A stretch of DNA of 64,000 bases from JBFWRK01 sp050248955 (GTDB taxonomy: Bacteria > Actinomycetota > Acidimicrobiia > Acidimicrobiales > Ilumatobacteraceae). How positions within the stretch are numbered: position 1 is the first letter of the stretch; the number at the start of each line of letters is the position of its first letter. The notes beneath the pieces are model-generated. The model was not told the origin of the DNA, searched no databases, and saw only the letters and a program-made list of their open reading frames with translations. The DNA is taken from NCBI GenBank assembly GCA_050248955.1, contig JBFWRK010000004.1, positions 186,001 through 250,000 on the forward strand. Reading direction: 5' to 3'. Positions 51,301 through 59,141 of this stretch are shown one piece after another. Made by a program: the position numbers and the translations under genes.

Positions 51301-51949
51301 CCTGGTCGCCACCGGGGACTTCCAGTCCGAGATGGGCTGCCCGACCGACGGCGATGCAACCTGCATGCGGTCCTGGCTGCAGGACCCCGACCGGGACGGC
51401 ACCTACTCGTTCACGACGATCGACATCCCAGCGGGCAGCTACGCGGTGTCCGTCGGGGCCGTCGCCCCAGTGGCCTTCACGGTCGACGAGGGCCTCGCGA
51501 CGACGATCGCCGTCCAGACCACGGGCAGCGGCGCCCAGCGCGTGCCGACCGCGATCGCCGTCGAGACGTTCGCCCCGGACTTCGGGCCTGACCTCACCAC
51601 GTCGAGGGCGTCGTGGCTGACGCCCGAGGTGCTGTCCTGGAACCTGCCCGACGAGCGTGGCCTGTGGACCTACCGCCTGCACTGGGGCCCGGCCGGGTCC
51701 CTGGCGCTTGATGCCGAGACCATCGGCGGCTCCTCCCTCCCGCTGACGCTCGACCCGGCCGGGCTGCCGGCGCCGCTGGCCACCCAGTACCCCGACCTCG
51801 CCGACGCCGAGGTGCTGCGGCTGAGCAGGAAGGACGCCAGGGACGCCGCAGCGATCGCGGCCGCCGGTCAGGTGGCCGTCGCCACCTACGACGAGCTCGG
51901 CCGGCTGGTCCAAGCCACCGGCGTCGCGGTGGTGGGCGACCTCGGGTAG
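48398..51949 (+). CDS. Secreted alpha-amylase with X25-like modules; lacks a pullulanase half
   Basis: A 1183-residue exported glycosidase. Signal peptide MRRSLHRPLRAATVVAVAAS to about residue 31 (cut after AVA). First X25-like module (about 38-145). GH13 catalytic domain (about 165-750) with nucleophile Asp438 in DGFRIDTVKH, acid/base Glu472 in FMFGEVFDAD and Asp542 in LGNHDMGR. Then an immunoglobulin-like region, further X25-like modules (SEIGCAADWDPPCNAIQ and SEMGCPTDGDATC), and finally SWLTPEVLSWNLPD to ATYDELGRLVQATGV. This last module is the one that precedes the second catalytic domain in actinobacterial amylopullulanases of about 1800 residues, and here the stop follows at once. It hydrolyses starch-like glucans outside the cell. 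Confidence 0.88.
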   Translation: MRRSLHRPLRAATVVAVAASMSALTIAPAVADHTPLPARVTLMGSLMSELGCESDWSETCSLTDLLPVPGSASLFAGTFLVPAGDPAEPFDYLYKVRLNGTWNENYGDATFGLPDGNIPLAIAQDTELRFTYDHATHKVTVGPAQPAGGLTDADRALAGDSLRVDLTRENFYFVMADRFENGDPDNDTAFIEGTRSDHGYDPTDQAFYHGGDLQGLIERLDYIEGLGTTAIWMTPSFENKPVQGEPGTESAGYHGYWITDFTQIDPHLGTNEELKTLIDLAHDRGMKVFFDIITNHTADVLDYPAAAYDATGQVPYLTRDAVPYKDADGIAFDDRDFTFLGDPFPEVDPAISFPYVPTFREPADESVKVPAWLNDPTMYHNRGTSTFSGENSEYGDFPSGNRSALDDLWTERPEVVQGMIDIYETWVEDAGVDGFRIDTVKHVNMDFWKQFGPALQGFAASMGNDDFFMFGEVFDADPRFMSRYTTEGRLQATVDFGFQGSGVNFAKSKPTTELRDFYALDDYFTDADSNVYSLPTFLGNHDMGRVGSFLRQGTTWDDAELLTRNELAHSLMYLTRGQPVIYYGDEQGFSAPPDVPGGIGDQRAREDMFASQVALHNDTYDLIGTDATTADENFDTDHPLYRHIADLAELREDHPALADGAQVHRYATSGPGIFAFSRMDPEDNIEYVVAVNNADTEQTATFATYQPQRSMFKGVWPASNEGDQLKTDTEGRVTVTVPPLSAVVYRANAKLRADRDDPAPVFSAPGATAIVTGRAEVGVVVPGGDFTQVTFAWRPVGTQEWQPIGTDDNAPYRVFHDVSGLAQGTPVEYRAIARDHDGDFGVVSTSAVVGQPQPPADPGIDLGPITQPNAVSVPGSHGSEIGCAADWDPPCNAIQLALAADQVWKGTFSPQAGQYAFKAAINRSWDENYGAGGNRNGSDIFYNTDGGEVGFYYDHRTHWVTNTELDPILVATGDFQSEMGCPTDGDATCMRSWLQDPDRDGTYSFTTIDIPAGSYAVSVGAVAPVAFTVDEGLATTIAVQTTGSGAQRVPTAIAVETFAPDFGPDLTTSRASWLTPEVLSWNLPDERGLWTYRLHWGPAGSLALDAETIGGSSLPLTLDPAGLPAPLATQYPDLADAEVLRLSRKDARDAAAIAAAGQVAVATYDELGRLVQATGVAVVGDLG

Positions 51950-51965
51950 CCACGTCCACGAGTCG

Positions 51966-51992
51966 CGTGTGGGTGAATCAGGCGCCCACACG
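51966..51992. terminator. Hairpin terminator between convergent genes
   Basis: CGTGTGGG (51966-51973) and CCCACACG (51985-51992) form a perfect 8-bp stem with an 11-base loop, 17 bp after the amylase stop and 6 bp before the stop of the convergent hypothetical gene. No T-tract is present. Confidence 0.6.
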
Positions 51993-51997
51993 TCTGC

Positions 51998-52429
51998 TCA
52001 TCCGCGACGAATCCGTTCAAGGGCATGGATGTAGTCGGCGAGGCGAGCGGCGACCTCGATGGCGGCGTCGACGTCGTCGTCCTCGGGGACGGGCCAGAGC
52101 TCGGAGATCCGGCGCCACCGAGCTGCACCGATGAACTCACCAGCGACCGCGTCCGGTCCCAGGACCTTCTCCCACGCCCGTTTCTCGCGAACGAGGACGG
52201 CGAGCACGGCCTCGTTCGCATCGGGCTTCGGGTGCTCGGCGTGGAAACCGACCTCGAGCGCGGGCTCGCCGTCGACGCGGATCAGCTGCGCTTCGTAGTG
52301 CTCGCGGTTCGAGTCGGCGAACCACACCTTGAGACCTCGGCGATGCACCGACGAACGCATGGGGCCGGGTACGTCGGCGACGAACCCGATGACGATGTCG
52401 AGGACGTCATCGAAGAAGGACCCCTCCAC
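51998..52429 (-). CDS. Hypothetical protein
   Basis: A 143-residue acidic protein I do not recognise. It reads VEGSFFDDVLDIVIGFVADVPG, then VWFADSNREHYEAQLIRV, a strand ALEVGFHAEHP, an Arg/Glu-rich helix EAVLAVLVREKRAWEKVLG, then GAARWRRISELWPVP and a C-terminal helix IEVAARLADYIHALERIRRG. No signal peptide or membrane helix. GTG at 52429 is chosen because the ATG at 52516 would put the start on top of the opposite gene's start, though it cannot be excluded. The layout (beta then long helices) suggests a small alpha/beta domain. Confidence 0.65.
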   Translation of the reverse strand: MEGSFFDDVLDIVIGFVADVPGPMRSSVHRRGLKVWFADSNREHYEAQLIRVDGEPALEVGFHAEHPKPDANEAVLAVLVREKRAWEKVLGPDAVAGEFIGAARWRRISELWPVPEDDDVDAAIEVAARLADYIHALERIRRG

Positions 52430-52514
52430 CGCCGGGAAGGCTACGCGCGTCCACCCTCTCCGACAGCGTCCTCGAGGCGGCCGCCCCGCCAGGTTCAGGC
52501 CGGGCCACGCGGTC

Positions 52515-55500
52515 ATGGGCAGAGCCGCGGCACTGATCCGCGATACTCACGCGGTGGTAGTGGGCGAACTCACCGTGCGAGTGCTCGGCCCGGTGCAACT
52601 CGTCGGGCCTGGCGGCGAGGTCGTCGACGTGCCGAGTGCCAGCCAGCGCCGCCTGCTCGGGGCGCTCGCGCTGCATGCTCCGAGTCCTGTTCGCGCGGAG
52701 TGGTTGTGCGGGGTGCTCGACGTCACGCCGGGCGCGCTGCGGACGTCGGTCGCCCGCCTGCGGCGGGTCGTCGGTGATGGCCTGCTACACACATCGGTCA
52801 CTGGGTACCGGCTCGATGCTCCGGTCGACGCCACGCTCGTCTGTGCCGAGATCCAGTCGGCTCACGGCGACGCGACAGCGCTCGCCCGCGCGCTGAGCCG
52901 GTGGGTCGGGCGGGCGCTCGATGAGTTCGCCGACGAGGCGTGGGCGGTGGGCGACGCTGTTCGGCTCGCTGCCGTGCGAGCTGCCGCGGTGGAGGATCTG
53001 GCGGAGGCGTTGATCGCCGGTCACCGGACGGACGAGGCCATCGCGCTGCTCGAGCCGCACGTGATCGAGCATCCGTACCGCGATCGGCCACGTGGTTTGA
53101 CCATTCGGGCACTTGCCGCCGCCGGTCGCCAGACCGAGGCGTTGCGCGCCTACCAGCGCTATCGCGAGTTCCTCGCCGAGATGGCCGGCACCGAACCATC
53201 GGACGAGCTGCGCAGGATCGAGCAGCGTGTCGCCGCGGGTTGGGACGGTATCGACCGCGATGAAGGCGACGAACCAGGCGTCGGCGGCCGCGATGTTGCT
53301 CCGGTTCGGCAGCGTTCGACGCCGGTGCTGCACGAAGTGCTGGCAGCCGCATCGGCGCGTGTCGGGCGCAAGTACGAGTTCGGCCTGCTCGTCGGTACCG
53401 CCGATCGCGCACGCGATCGGGGCGTGCAGACCGTGTTGCTCTCGGGCGAATCGGGGATCGGCAAGACGACGCTGATCGCCGCCTTCGCCCGCGAGCATTG
53501 CGCGTCGTCCGGTTGGAACGTGTTCTACGGCCGCTGCGACGAGCAGGTCGTCGTGCCCTTCCAACCGTTCCAGAGCGTGATCGGCCGGATCGTCGACGAG
53601 CTGCCCGACGACGTACTCATGGCACACACGGCAACGTGCGGCGGTGACCTGCTCAGGTTGGTTCCGCGACTGCAGACACGCGTCTCGGCCACGCCACCGC
53701 TGGCGGGCGACGAGATCACGGTCCGCCACCTGTTGTTCGAAGCGGTCGCCGACGTCGTCCGACGCGCGGCTGCGATCGCTCCGCTGGTACTCGTGCTCGA
53801 CGACCTCCATTGGGCCGAACCGACGGCGCTGTACCTGCTCCGGCACCTGGTTCGGAACCTGGCGAACTCCCCGGTGGTGTTCCTCGCCGCGTTCCGCGAC
53901 ACCGGGGAGGCGGCCGACGGTCACCTCCGAACTGCGCTTGCGGACCTGGCGCGCAACGATGCGGTCCGCGTCGAGCTCGAGGGCCTCGACACGATCGAGC
54001 TCGGCGACCTGGTGCAGTCACGCGTCGCCGCGGTTGCGGGCCACGATGTCGGGGCGCTCGCCGACCGATTGCGCGACGACACGGCGGGAAACCCGCTGTT
54101 TGCGGAGCACCTCCTGCGGCACTGGGTGGGAGCCGGGCAGCTCCACCTCGACGATCGCGTGGTGACGCTGTCGGCACAGGCCGCAGTCGACGTGCCGTCG
54201 ACGCTGCGCGACCTCGTGTGGCATCGCGTCTCCGTGCTGGGGGGCGACGCCGGTCCGGTGCTCACAGCGGCGGCCGTGCTCGGTGTGCAGTTCAACGAAC
54301 GGGTGCTCGCGGCGATGACCGACGTCGAGGGGCGCGACATCGCTCGGCTGCTCGACCGCGCCGTTGCCGCCGGACTGCTTGCCGACCAGCCGTCGATCTC
54401 GGGGACCGTACGTTTCGCTCACGCCCTGGTCGCTCGATCGATGGAAGCCGATCTTGGAAGCCGCGCCCGGACGAAGCTGCACGCCCAGGCGTTCAGGGCG
54501 ATGCTCGTCTCCCATGCGACCCCATCTCCAGAGCTCGCGCCGCGGTTGGCGCATCACGCCGACCTCGGTGGCCTGCTCGACGAGGCGCAGCGCTGGGCGT
54601 CGGAAGCAGGCGACGAGGCCCTTGCCAACCTGGCGCCCGACGAGGCCGCGCAGTGGTTCCGCAAGGCACTCGACCACGCCACGGCGCTCGGACGACCCGA
54701 TGCCGAACGCGCCGACCTGCTCGTACGACTGGGCGAGGCCGGCTATCGAGCAGGACATCCGACCGCGCTCGACACGATCCGGCAGGGCGCCGAGCTCGCC
54801 GAGGCATGCGGAGCCGACGCCACGCTGGTGCGAGCCGCACTCGCGACCGACCGCGGATCGGTCAGGCTCGGCTCGTTCGCGGCGGAACAGCTGGCGATCG
54901 TCGAAGCCGCGCTCAGGAGTGACAGTCGAGCCGACCTGACGACGCGCGCCCGACTGATCGCCCTGCTGGCGCAGAGCCTCGTGCACACCGATCAGACCGA
55001 GCGGCGGACCGCTGCAGCGCTCGAGGCACTCGATCTGGCGAGATCGAGTGCCGACCCGACGGTGCTGGCGAGGGTGGCACCCGACGTGTTGTACGCGCTG
55101 TGGGTACCGGGAGCAGGCTCGATACGTTCTGCGCTGGCGGAGGAGGCGATCGCGCTCGCCGATGAGACGGGCGACCCCCATCTGACCTACGTCGTGCACA
55201 GCGCGGCCTACAGCTCGGCGGTCTGCACAGGCGACGCGGAGCGCGCCTCGCGGTACATCAACCGCCTACGCGCCGTGGCCGCCGAGATCGGCGAACCCCG
55301 GATGCAATGGAGCGTCGGGGTCCTCGACGGGTTCGAGGCCACGATGATGGGCCGCTTCGCCGAGGCCGAACGGATCATCAACAGCACGGTCGAGCTGGGG
55401 ATGCGTATCGGCGAGTCGGACGCGTTCTCGATCTTCGCCGCCCAGAGCTTCGTTCTGGGCACGTTTGCCGGGCGACACGCCGAGCTCTTGCCGATCGTCC

Positions 55501-56111
55501 AGCAGGTCGTCGAAACGCATGAATCGGTGGAGCTGCCATTCCGGATCGCCCATGCGATCGTCTGCTGCGAAGTCGGCCGGCAAGAGGTCGCGTCGTCACT
55601 GCTGCACGAAGCGATGGCGCGCGGGCTCGACGCGATTCCAGCCGATCTCATGCGATCGACGACGCTGCTCGGGTATGCGATCCTGGCGATCGAGCTCGAC
55701 GACGTCTCCGCCGCGGAGCGGCTGTATCCCGAGATCGCGTCGCTCGCCGGGGAGGTGTCGTTCAACGGAGTCACTTCCCAGGGGCCGATCTCGGCATACG
55801 CGGGCAAGCTCGCCTCGCTGCTCGGCAGGCACGGTGACGCCGAGAACTTCCTCCTCGACGCGCTGGCGCTGACCGAGTCGTTCGGCTGGGAGTACCACCG
55901 GGCGACGACGCTCATTGCTCTCGCCCGGAACCGGCAGCGCGCCGACGGCGCCCTCGGTGACGAAGGCGAGCGATGGCTCGCCACCGCCGAGCAGCTCTGC
56001 GCTTCGCACGGCATCGACAGCTGGGCCAAGCGCGCGGTCGCCCTGCGCGCACACGTCGTCAGAGGAACGGCCCTGCCGTCTCGGCCCGAGACGCCGGCGA
56101 CACGCAGGTGA
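52515..56111 (+). CDS. AfsR/SARP-like regulator (winged helix-BTAD-AAA-TPR)
   Basis: A 1198-residue regulator. LTVRVLGPVQLVGPGGEVVDVPSASQRRLLGALALHAP begins an OmpR-like winged-helix domain (about 15-105). The BTAD helical domain follows with YRDRPRGLTIRALAAAGRQTEALRAYQRYREFLAEMAGTEPSDELRRIEQ (to about 240). An AAA ATPase has Walker A SGESGIGKTTL near 317 and Walker B LVLVLDDLHWAEPTALYLL near 430. A long TPR-rich C-terminal half follows (from about 640). No C-terminal LuxR domain. It is an ATP-dependent activator expected to control secondary metabolism or local genes. The start is uncertain: ATG 52515 or GTGs at 52554 and 52560. Confidence 0.9.
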   Translation: MGRAAALIRDTHAVVVGELTVRVLGPVQLVGPGGEVVDVPSASQRRLLGALALHAPSPVRAEWLCGVLDVTPGALRTSVARLRRVVGDGLLHTSVTGYRLDAPVDATLVCAEIQSAHGDATALARALSRWVGRALDEFADEAWAVGDAVRLAAVRAAAVEDLAEALIAGHRTDEAIALLEPHVIEHPYRDRPRGLTIRALAAAGRQTEALRAYQRYREFLAEMAGTEPSDELRRIEQRVAAGWDGIDRDEGDEPGVGGRDVAPVRQRSTPVLHEVLAAASARVGRKYEFGLLVGTADRARDRGVQTVLLSGESGIGKTTLIAAFAREHCASSGWNVFYGRCDEQVVVPFQPFQSVIGRIVDELPDDVLMAHTATCGGDLLRLVPRLQTRVSATPPLAGDEITVRHLLFEAVADVVRRAAAIAPLVLVLDDLHWAEPTALYLLRHLVRNLANSPVVFLAAFRDTGEAADGHLRTALADLARNDAVRVELEGLDTIELGDLVQSRVAAVAGHDVGALADRLRDDTAGNPLFAEHLLRHWVGAGQLHLDDRVVTLSAQAAVDVPSTLRDLVWHRVSVLGGDAGPVLTAAAVLGVQFNERVLAAMTDVEGRDIARLLDRAVAAGLLADQPSISGTVRFAHALVARSMEADLGSRARTKLHAQAFRAMLVSHATPSPELAPRLAHHADLGGLLDEAQRWASEAGDEALANLAPDEAAQWFRKALDHATALGRPDAERADLLVRLGEAGYRAGHPTALDTIRQGAELAEACGADATLVRAALATDRGSVRLGSFAAEQLAIVEAALRSDSRADLTTRARLIALLAQSLVHTDQTERRTAAALEALDLARSSADPTVLARVAPDVLYALWVPGAGSIRSALAEEAIALADETGDPHLTYVVHSAAYSSAVCTGDAERASRYINRLRAVAAEIGEPRMQWSVGVLDGFEATMMGRFAEAERIINSTVELGMRIGESDAFSIFAAQSFVLGTFAGRHAELLPIVQQVVETHESVELPFRIAHAIVCCEVGRQEVASSLLHEAMARGLDAIPADLMRSTTLLGYAILAIELDDVSAAERLYPEIASLAGEVSFNGVTSQGPISAYAGKLASLLGRHGDAENFLLDALALTESFGWEYHRATTLIALARNRQRADGALGDEGERWLATAEQLCASHGIDSWAKRAVALRAHVVRGTALPSRPETPATRR

Positions 56112-56167
56112 CGCGGCCGGCCGCGCACGATGCGGCGGAACCGTCAGTGCGATGAAGGAGCCGCGAG

Positions 56168-56764
56168 ATGTCCGACGACCTGCCGCCATACGCGGTACTG
56201 ATCACCCACCCGGTCAGCGATGTCGACCGCTGGAAGGAGGGCTTCGACGGTCACGAGCCCGCCCGGCGCGCTGCCGGTGTGCTCGGTCATCACATCAACC
56301 GCGCCGAAGGCGACCCGAACCTCATCACGCTCTTCCTGGCGTTGTCCGACATCGACAAGGCGCGCGCGTTCTCGGAGTCTGCCGACCTGGCGGACATGAT
56401 GAGGCGCTTCGGGGTGACCGCAGCGCCCGTGATCCGCTGGATCCAACCGGTCCGTGAGGCAATCGTTCGGGACCACCAGCTCCCGGCCTTCATCCTGCAT
56501 CACCGTGTCGCCGACTTCGGCACATGGCTCACTGCCTACGACGGCGCTGACGAGCTGCAGACGTCGAAGGGCATCATCGGGCACGCCGCCAATCGATCGC
56601 TCGACGACCCGGAGGTGGTGACGATCTACCACCAGGCCGAGAGCTTCGACACACTGCGTGCCTTCCTCGCCGATCCCGAGCTCCGGACGGCGATGCACGG
56701 CGCCGGTGTGATCTCGGTTCCAGAGGTCAGCTTCCACACCGGCGGCTGGGCCAAGTCCTACTGA
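56168..56764 (+). CDS. Tandem-duplicated ABM-like (dimeric alpha/beta barrel) protein
   Basis: A 198-residue protein made of two similar halves. The first is YAVLITHPVSDVDRWKEGFDGHEPARRAAGVLGHHINRAEGDPNLITLFLALSDIDKARAFSESADL with GVTAAPVIRW. The second is PAFILHHRVADFGTWLTAYDGADELQTSKGIIGHAANRSLDDPEVVTIYHQAESFDTLRAFLADPEL with GVISVPEVSF. Each half has the pattern of a ferredoxin-like ABM domain, so one chain may form the barrel that is normally a homodimer. AAGGAG ribosome site before the ATG. Function unknown. Confidence 0.75.
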   Translation: MSDDLPPYAVLITHPVSDVDRWKEGFDGHEPARRAAGVLGHHINRAEGDPNLITLFLALSDIDKARAFSESADLADMMRRFGVTAAPVIRWIQPVREAIVRDHQLPAFILHHRVADFGTWLTAYDGADELQTSKGIIGHAANRSLDDPEVVTIYHQAESFDTLRAFLADPELRTAMHGAGVISVPEVSFHTGGWAKSY

Positions 56765-56769
56765 TCAGG

Positions 56770-57183
56770 TCACGCGCCACTGGCGCGTTCCTCCTCCGAC
56801 ACGATCTGCGGGGGCGTCGGCGAGGGCAACGTGCAGTCGTCGGGGTGGTCGCCCACAGGGTTCCAGCTGTGCTGCTCCTGGTCGGCGAGCGGTTGGGGGT
56901 TCCACATGTGCTGGTGCCGCCCGCCGATCGGGTGCTCGGGGTTCCAGCTGTGCCGGTGCTGCCCGCTGATCGCGTTCGGTGGGTTCCAGGTGTGCTGGTG
57001 GACGGCGAGGGGGTACTCGGGGTGCAGGGTCTGCTGGTTCGGGTCGGCGACGGTGCTCTGAGGGTGCCAGGTCTGGCAGCTCGTCGCGTCGGCGCCGCTG
57101 CTGGAGGCGGTGCCCCCGATCGCAATCGCGGCCGCGGCGGCGATGCCGAGCGATGCGATCAACTGGTTGGTGAAGAGTTTCAT
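56770..57183 (-). CDS. Secreted His/Trp-Asn-Pro repeat protein, unknown family
   Basis: A 137-residue protein with a signal peptide (KLFTNQLIASLGIAAAAAIA to about residue 31). From residue 36 there are six consecutive 13-14-residue repeats centred on W/L-N/H-P: W39-H-P, L53-H-P, W66-N-P, W80-N-P, W94-N-P and W107-N-P. Most are preceded by His pairs (HQHTWNP, HRHSWNP, HQHMWNP, EQHSWNP). Cys36 and Cys117 flank the repeat block and could form a disulfide. The tail is Pro/Glu-rich. The many regularly spaced His suggest metal or heme binding outside the cell; this is inference. Convergent with the ABM-like gene, 5 bp apart. I do not recognise the family. Confidence 0.8.
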   Translation of the reverse strand: MKLFTNQLIASLGIAAAAAIAIGGTASSSGADATSCQTWHPQSTVADPNQQTLHPEYPLAVHQHTWNPPNAISGQHRHSWNPEHPIGGRHQHMWNPQPLADQEQHSWNPVGDHPDDCTLPSPTPPQIVSEEERASGA

Positions 57184-57353
57184 CGGTTCGATGCCTTTCT
57201 CGATCGGTGTGTCGATTGATCCGACGAGGCAACGGTGCTCCCGGGCGCTTTCAAGCCGCTGGCACCCGACTTGCAGCGCGATGACAGTGAGTCCGCCCCG
57301 CCGAAATGGCGGAACCGACGACCCGGTTGCATCCGATCGGCGATGCTGTCGCG

Positions 57354-57761
57354 ATGAGCTCTCCGAACGCGGCACCGGCCCACCTGATCGTCCGGCTGGC
57401 CGGGGTCTATGACGCCGACAGCACCCTGCGCGGCGAGCTCGCCTACTGGGTCGGTGCTCGCCTCGGCAGGCGCCACTGCGCGTTGTGCGACATCACGCAC
57501 GGCTCCGTCCGGCAACGACCCGAGTGGAAGGCATGCCAGGCTGCGCTGCCAGCGCCCTTCGACACCTATCACCGCAACGACCAGCCCGACGCCATTCGTC
57601 TCGCAGCAGGCGGCCAGGCACCTGTGGTCGTCGCTGAGACGGACGGTGGGCACGTGCTCCTCCTCGCACCCGGCGACCTCGACGCCTGCGGAGGTTCGAT
57701 CGAGCTGCTCGCCGAGGCGATCGAACGAGCAGCGCTACGTCACGGGCTCGGATGGATGTGA
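57354..57761 (+). CDS. Hypothetical protein with CxxC-DITHG motif
   Basis: A 135-residue protein. Its central RRHCALCDITHGSVRQRPEWKACQAALPAPFDTYHRND has a CxxC followed by a DITHG loop, a pattern I have seen in uncharacterised bacterial proteins of this length (also with CxLCALTHG). N-terminal LIVRLAGVYDADSTLRGELAYW and C-terminal VVVAETDGGHVLLLAPGDLDACGGSIELLAEAIERAALRHGLGWM complete the fold. The Cys pair may bind metal or be redox-active. The start at 57354 (MSSPN) is chosen over an in-frame ATG at 57306, whose extension looks non-conserved. Confidence 0.6.
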   Translation: MSSPNAAPAHLIVRLAGVYDADSTLRGELAYWVGARLGRRHCALCDITHGSVRQRPEWKACQAALPAPFDTYHRNDQPDAIRLAAGGQAPVVVAETDGGHVLLLAPGDLDACGGSIELLAEAIERAALRHGLGWM

Positions 57762-57804
57762 ATACCGGCCTCGTCGACGAGCCGGAGCGCGTCAGACTCG
57801 GGTC

Positions 57805-58179
57805 GTGATACGTCTTGGAACTGTCGTGCTCGGCGCCGACGACGTCGATCGTGCGGTGTCCTTCTGGTCGCACGTTCTCGGGTATGAGCCCGTTCGCTTC
57901 CCCGACGAGGGCAACGGATTCACGATCCTCGTTCCTCCATCGGGCGAGGGAACGCGAGTGGCGCTGCAGCGGGCGGAGGCGCCTCCCGACGAACATCCGA
58001 GAGTCCATCTCGACCTCGTCGTCGACGACGCTGCCGAACAGGGCGCCGAGGTCGAGCGTCTGGTCGGCCTCGGCGCAACCCGTGTGCTGTGGGATTCGTA
58101 TCCGACGGACCCCGACTTCGTCGTCCTTGCCGATCCGGAGGGAAATCGCTTCTGTGTCGTCGACGCCAGCCATGGCTGA
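57805..58179 (+). CDS. VOC (glyoxalase-like) protein
   Basis: A 124-residue VOC protein beginning with GTG: IRLGTVVLGADDVDRAVSFWSHVLGYEPVRFPDEGNGFTILVPPSGEGTRVALQRAE, then RVHLDLVVDDAAEQGAEVERLVGLGATRVLWDSYPTDPDFVVLADPEGNRFCVVDASH. This is the actinobacterial glyoxalase_6-type layout (HLDLVVDD, DPEGNRFCV). Ligand unknown. It begins 43 bp after the CxxC protein. Confidence 0.85.
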   Translation: MIRLGTVVLGADDVDRAVSFWSHVLGYEPVRFPDEGNGFTILVPPSGEGTRVALQRAEAPPDEHPRVHLDLVVDDAAEQGAEVERLVGLGATRVLWDSYPTDPDFVVLADPEGNRFCVVDASHG

Positions 58180-58251
58180 CGTCGACGAGGCACCCCGCAT
58201 GTTCGTCGCGCCAGCAGCGTGACAGACGCCGCGTGACAGACGGACGGACGT

Positions 58252-59076
58252 TCAGCCGCGCCGCCCCTCGTGTACGCACCTCTCGACAAGGGCGGCCGTG
58301 TCGGCAGCAAAGCGCGCAGGGGCGTCCCATCGTGGCGTGTGCCCGGCACCCGCGTAGACGAGCAGTTCCGCGTTCGGGATCAGGCTCACGAGCTCCGTCT
58401 GCATCTCCTCGTCCACCAGTTCGTCGTCATCTCCCCACACCAGCAGCGTCGGTGCAACGAGACGCCCGAGCTCCTCGCGGTCGTCGTAGTGCAGCAAGTC
58501 GCTGAACATCTCTCGCCAGACGTGTGCCGGCACCTTCCGCACCTCGTCCACGGCCCGCACGAGAAGATCGGGATCGACGACGTCCGACGAGGTGTCGGTC
58601 ACGAACGACCGAGCGAAGTCGGCGTCGATCGGGTCCGTCAATCCCACGATGACGGACTCAACGAACGTCTCGAACCGCCGGTGGCCTCGGAGCGTCACCG
58701 GCGAGGCCTCGAGGATCAGCCCAGCGACCCGCTCGGGCCGATCGATCGCCGCGCGGCGGACGACCAGGCACGATCCGGAGTGCCCAGCCAGCACCACCCG
58801 GTCGATACCCAAGGCGTCGATCAACGCCACCGCGTCTCCAGCGAAGTCGACAACTCGGTAGCCGCTCGCCGGCTTGTCGGAGTCGCCATGACCGCGCGGT
58901 GACACGGCCACGACCCGGAGCGACGGCGGAAGCCGCTCGAGCACCGGCCGGTACGACCACCACGAATCCGTCGGACCCGGGACCAGCACCAGTGCCGGAC
59001 CGGACGGATCACCCTGCTCTCGGTACGACAGTGTGAGGCCGTTGCGCAGCGTCACTGCCGAGGTCGCCCACGTCAT
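58252..59076 (-). CDS. Alpha/beta hydrolase (epoxide hydrolase-like)
   Basis: A 274-residue alpha/beta hydrolase: LTLSYREQGDPSGPALVLVPGPTDSWWSYRPVLERLP, VAVSPRGHGDSDKPASGYRVVDFAGDAVALIDALGIDRVVLAGHSGSCLVVRRAA with nucleophile Ser in GHSGS, APTLLVWGDDDELV with the acid, and YAGAGHTPRWDAPARFA with His. HGxP oxyanion position is replaced by VPGPT. ATG at 59076 (MTWATSAVTL) is preferred over 59118. Substrate unknown. Confidence 0.87.
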   Translation of the reverse strand: MTWATSAVTLRNGLTLSYREQGDPSGPALVLVPGPTDSWWSYRPVLERLPPSLRVVAVSPRGHGDSDKPASGYRVVDFAGDAVALIDALGIDRVVLAGHSGSCLVVRRAAIDRPERVAGLILEASPVTLRGHRRFETFVESVIVGLTDPIDADFARSFVTDTSSDVVDPDLLVRAVDEVRKVPAHVWREMFSDLLHYDDREELGRLVAPTLLVWGDDDELVDEEMQTELVSLIPNAELLVYAGAGHTPRWDAPARFAADTAALVERCVHEGRRG

Positions 59077-59141
59077 GCCCAGAACCGTACGCCGACCCGG
59101 ATAGGCCGGGGCATCCATCGATCCTTGATTACGGTGTCAGC

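Noticed and set aside
48407..51991. A 1194-codon open frame on the minus strand opposite the amylase
   Set aside because: Its product is Val/Arg/Gly/Asp-rich with no domain, and it exactly mirrors the codons of a clear glycosidase. High GC makes such antisense frames common.
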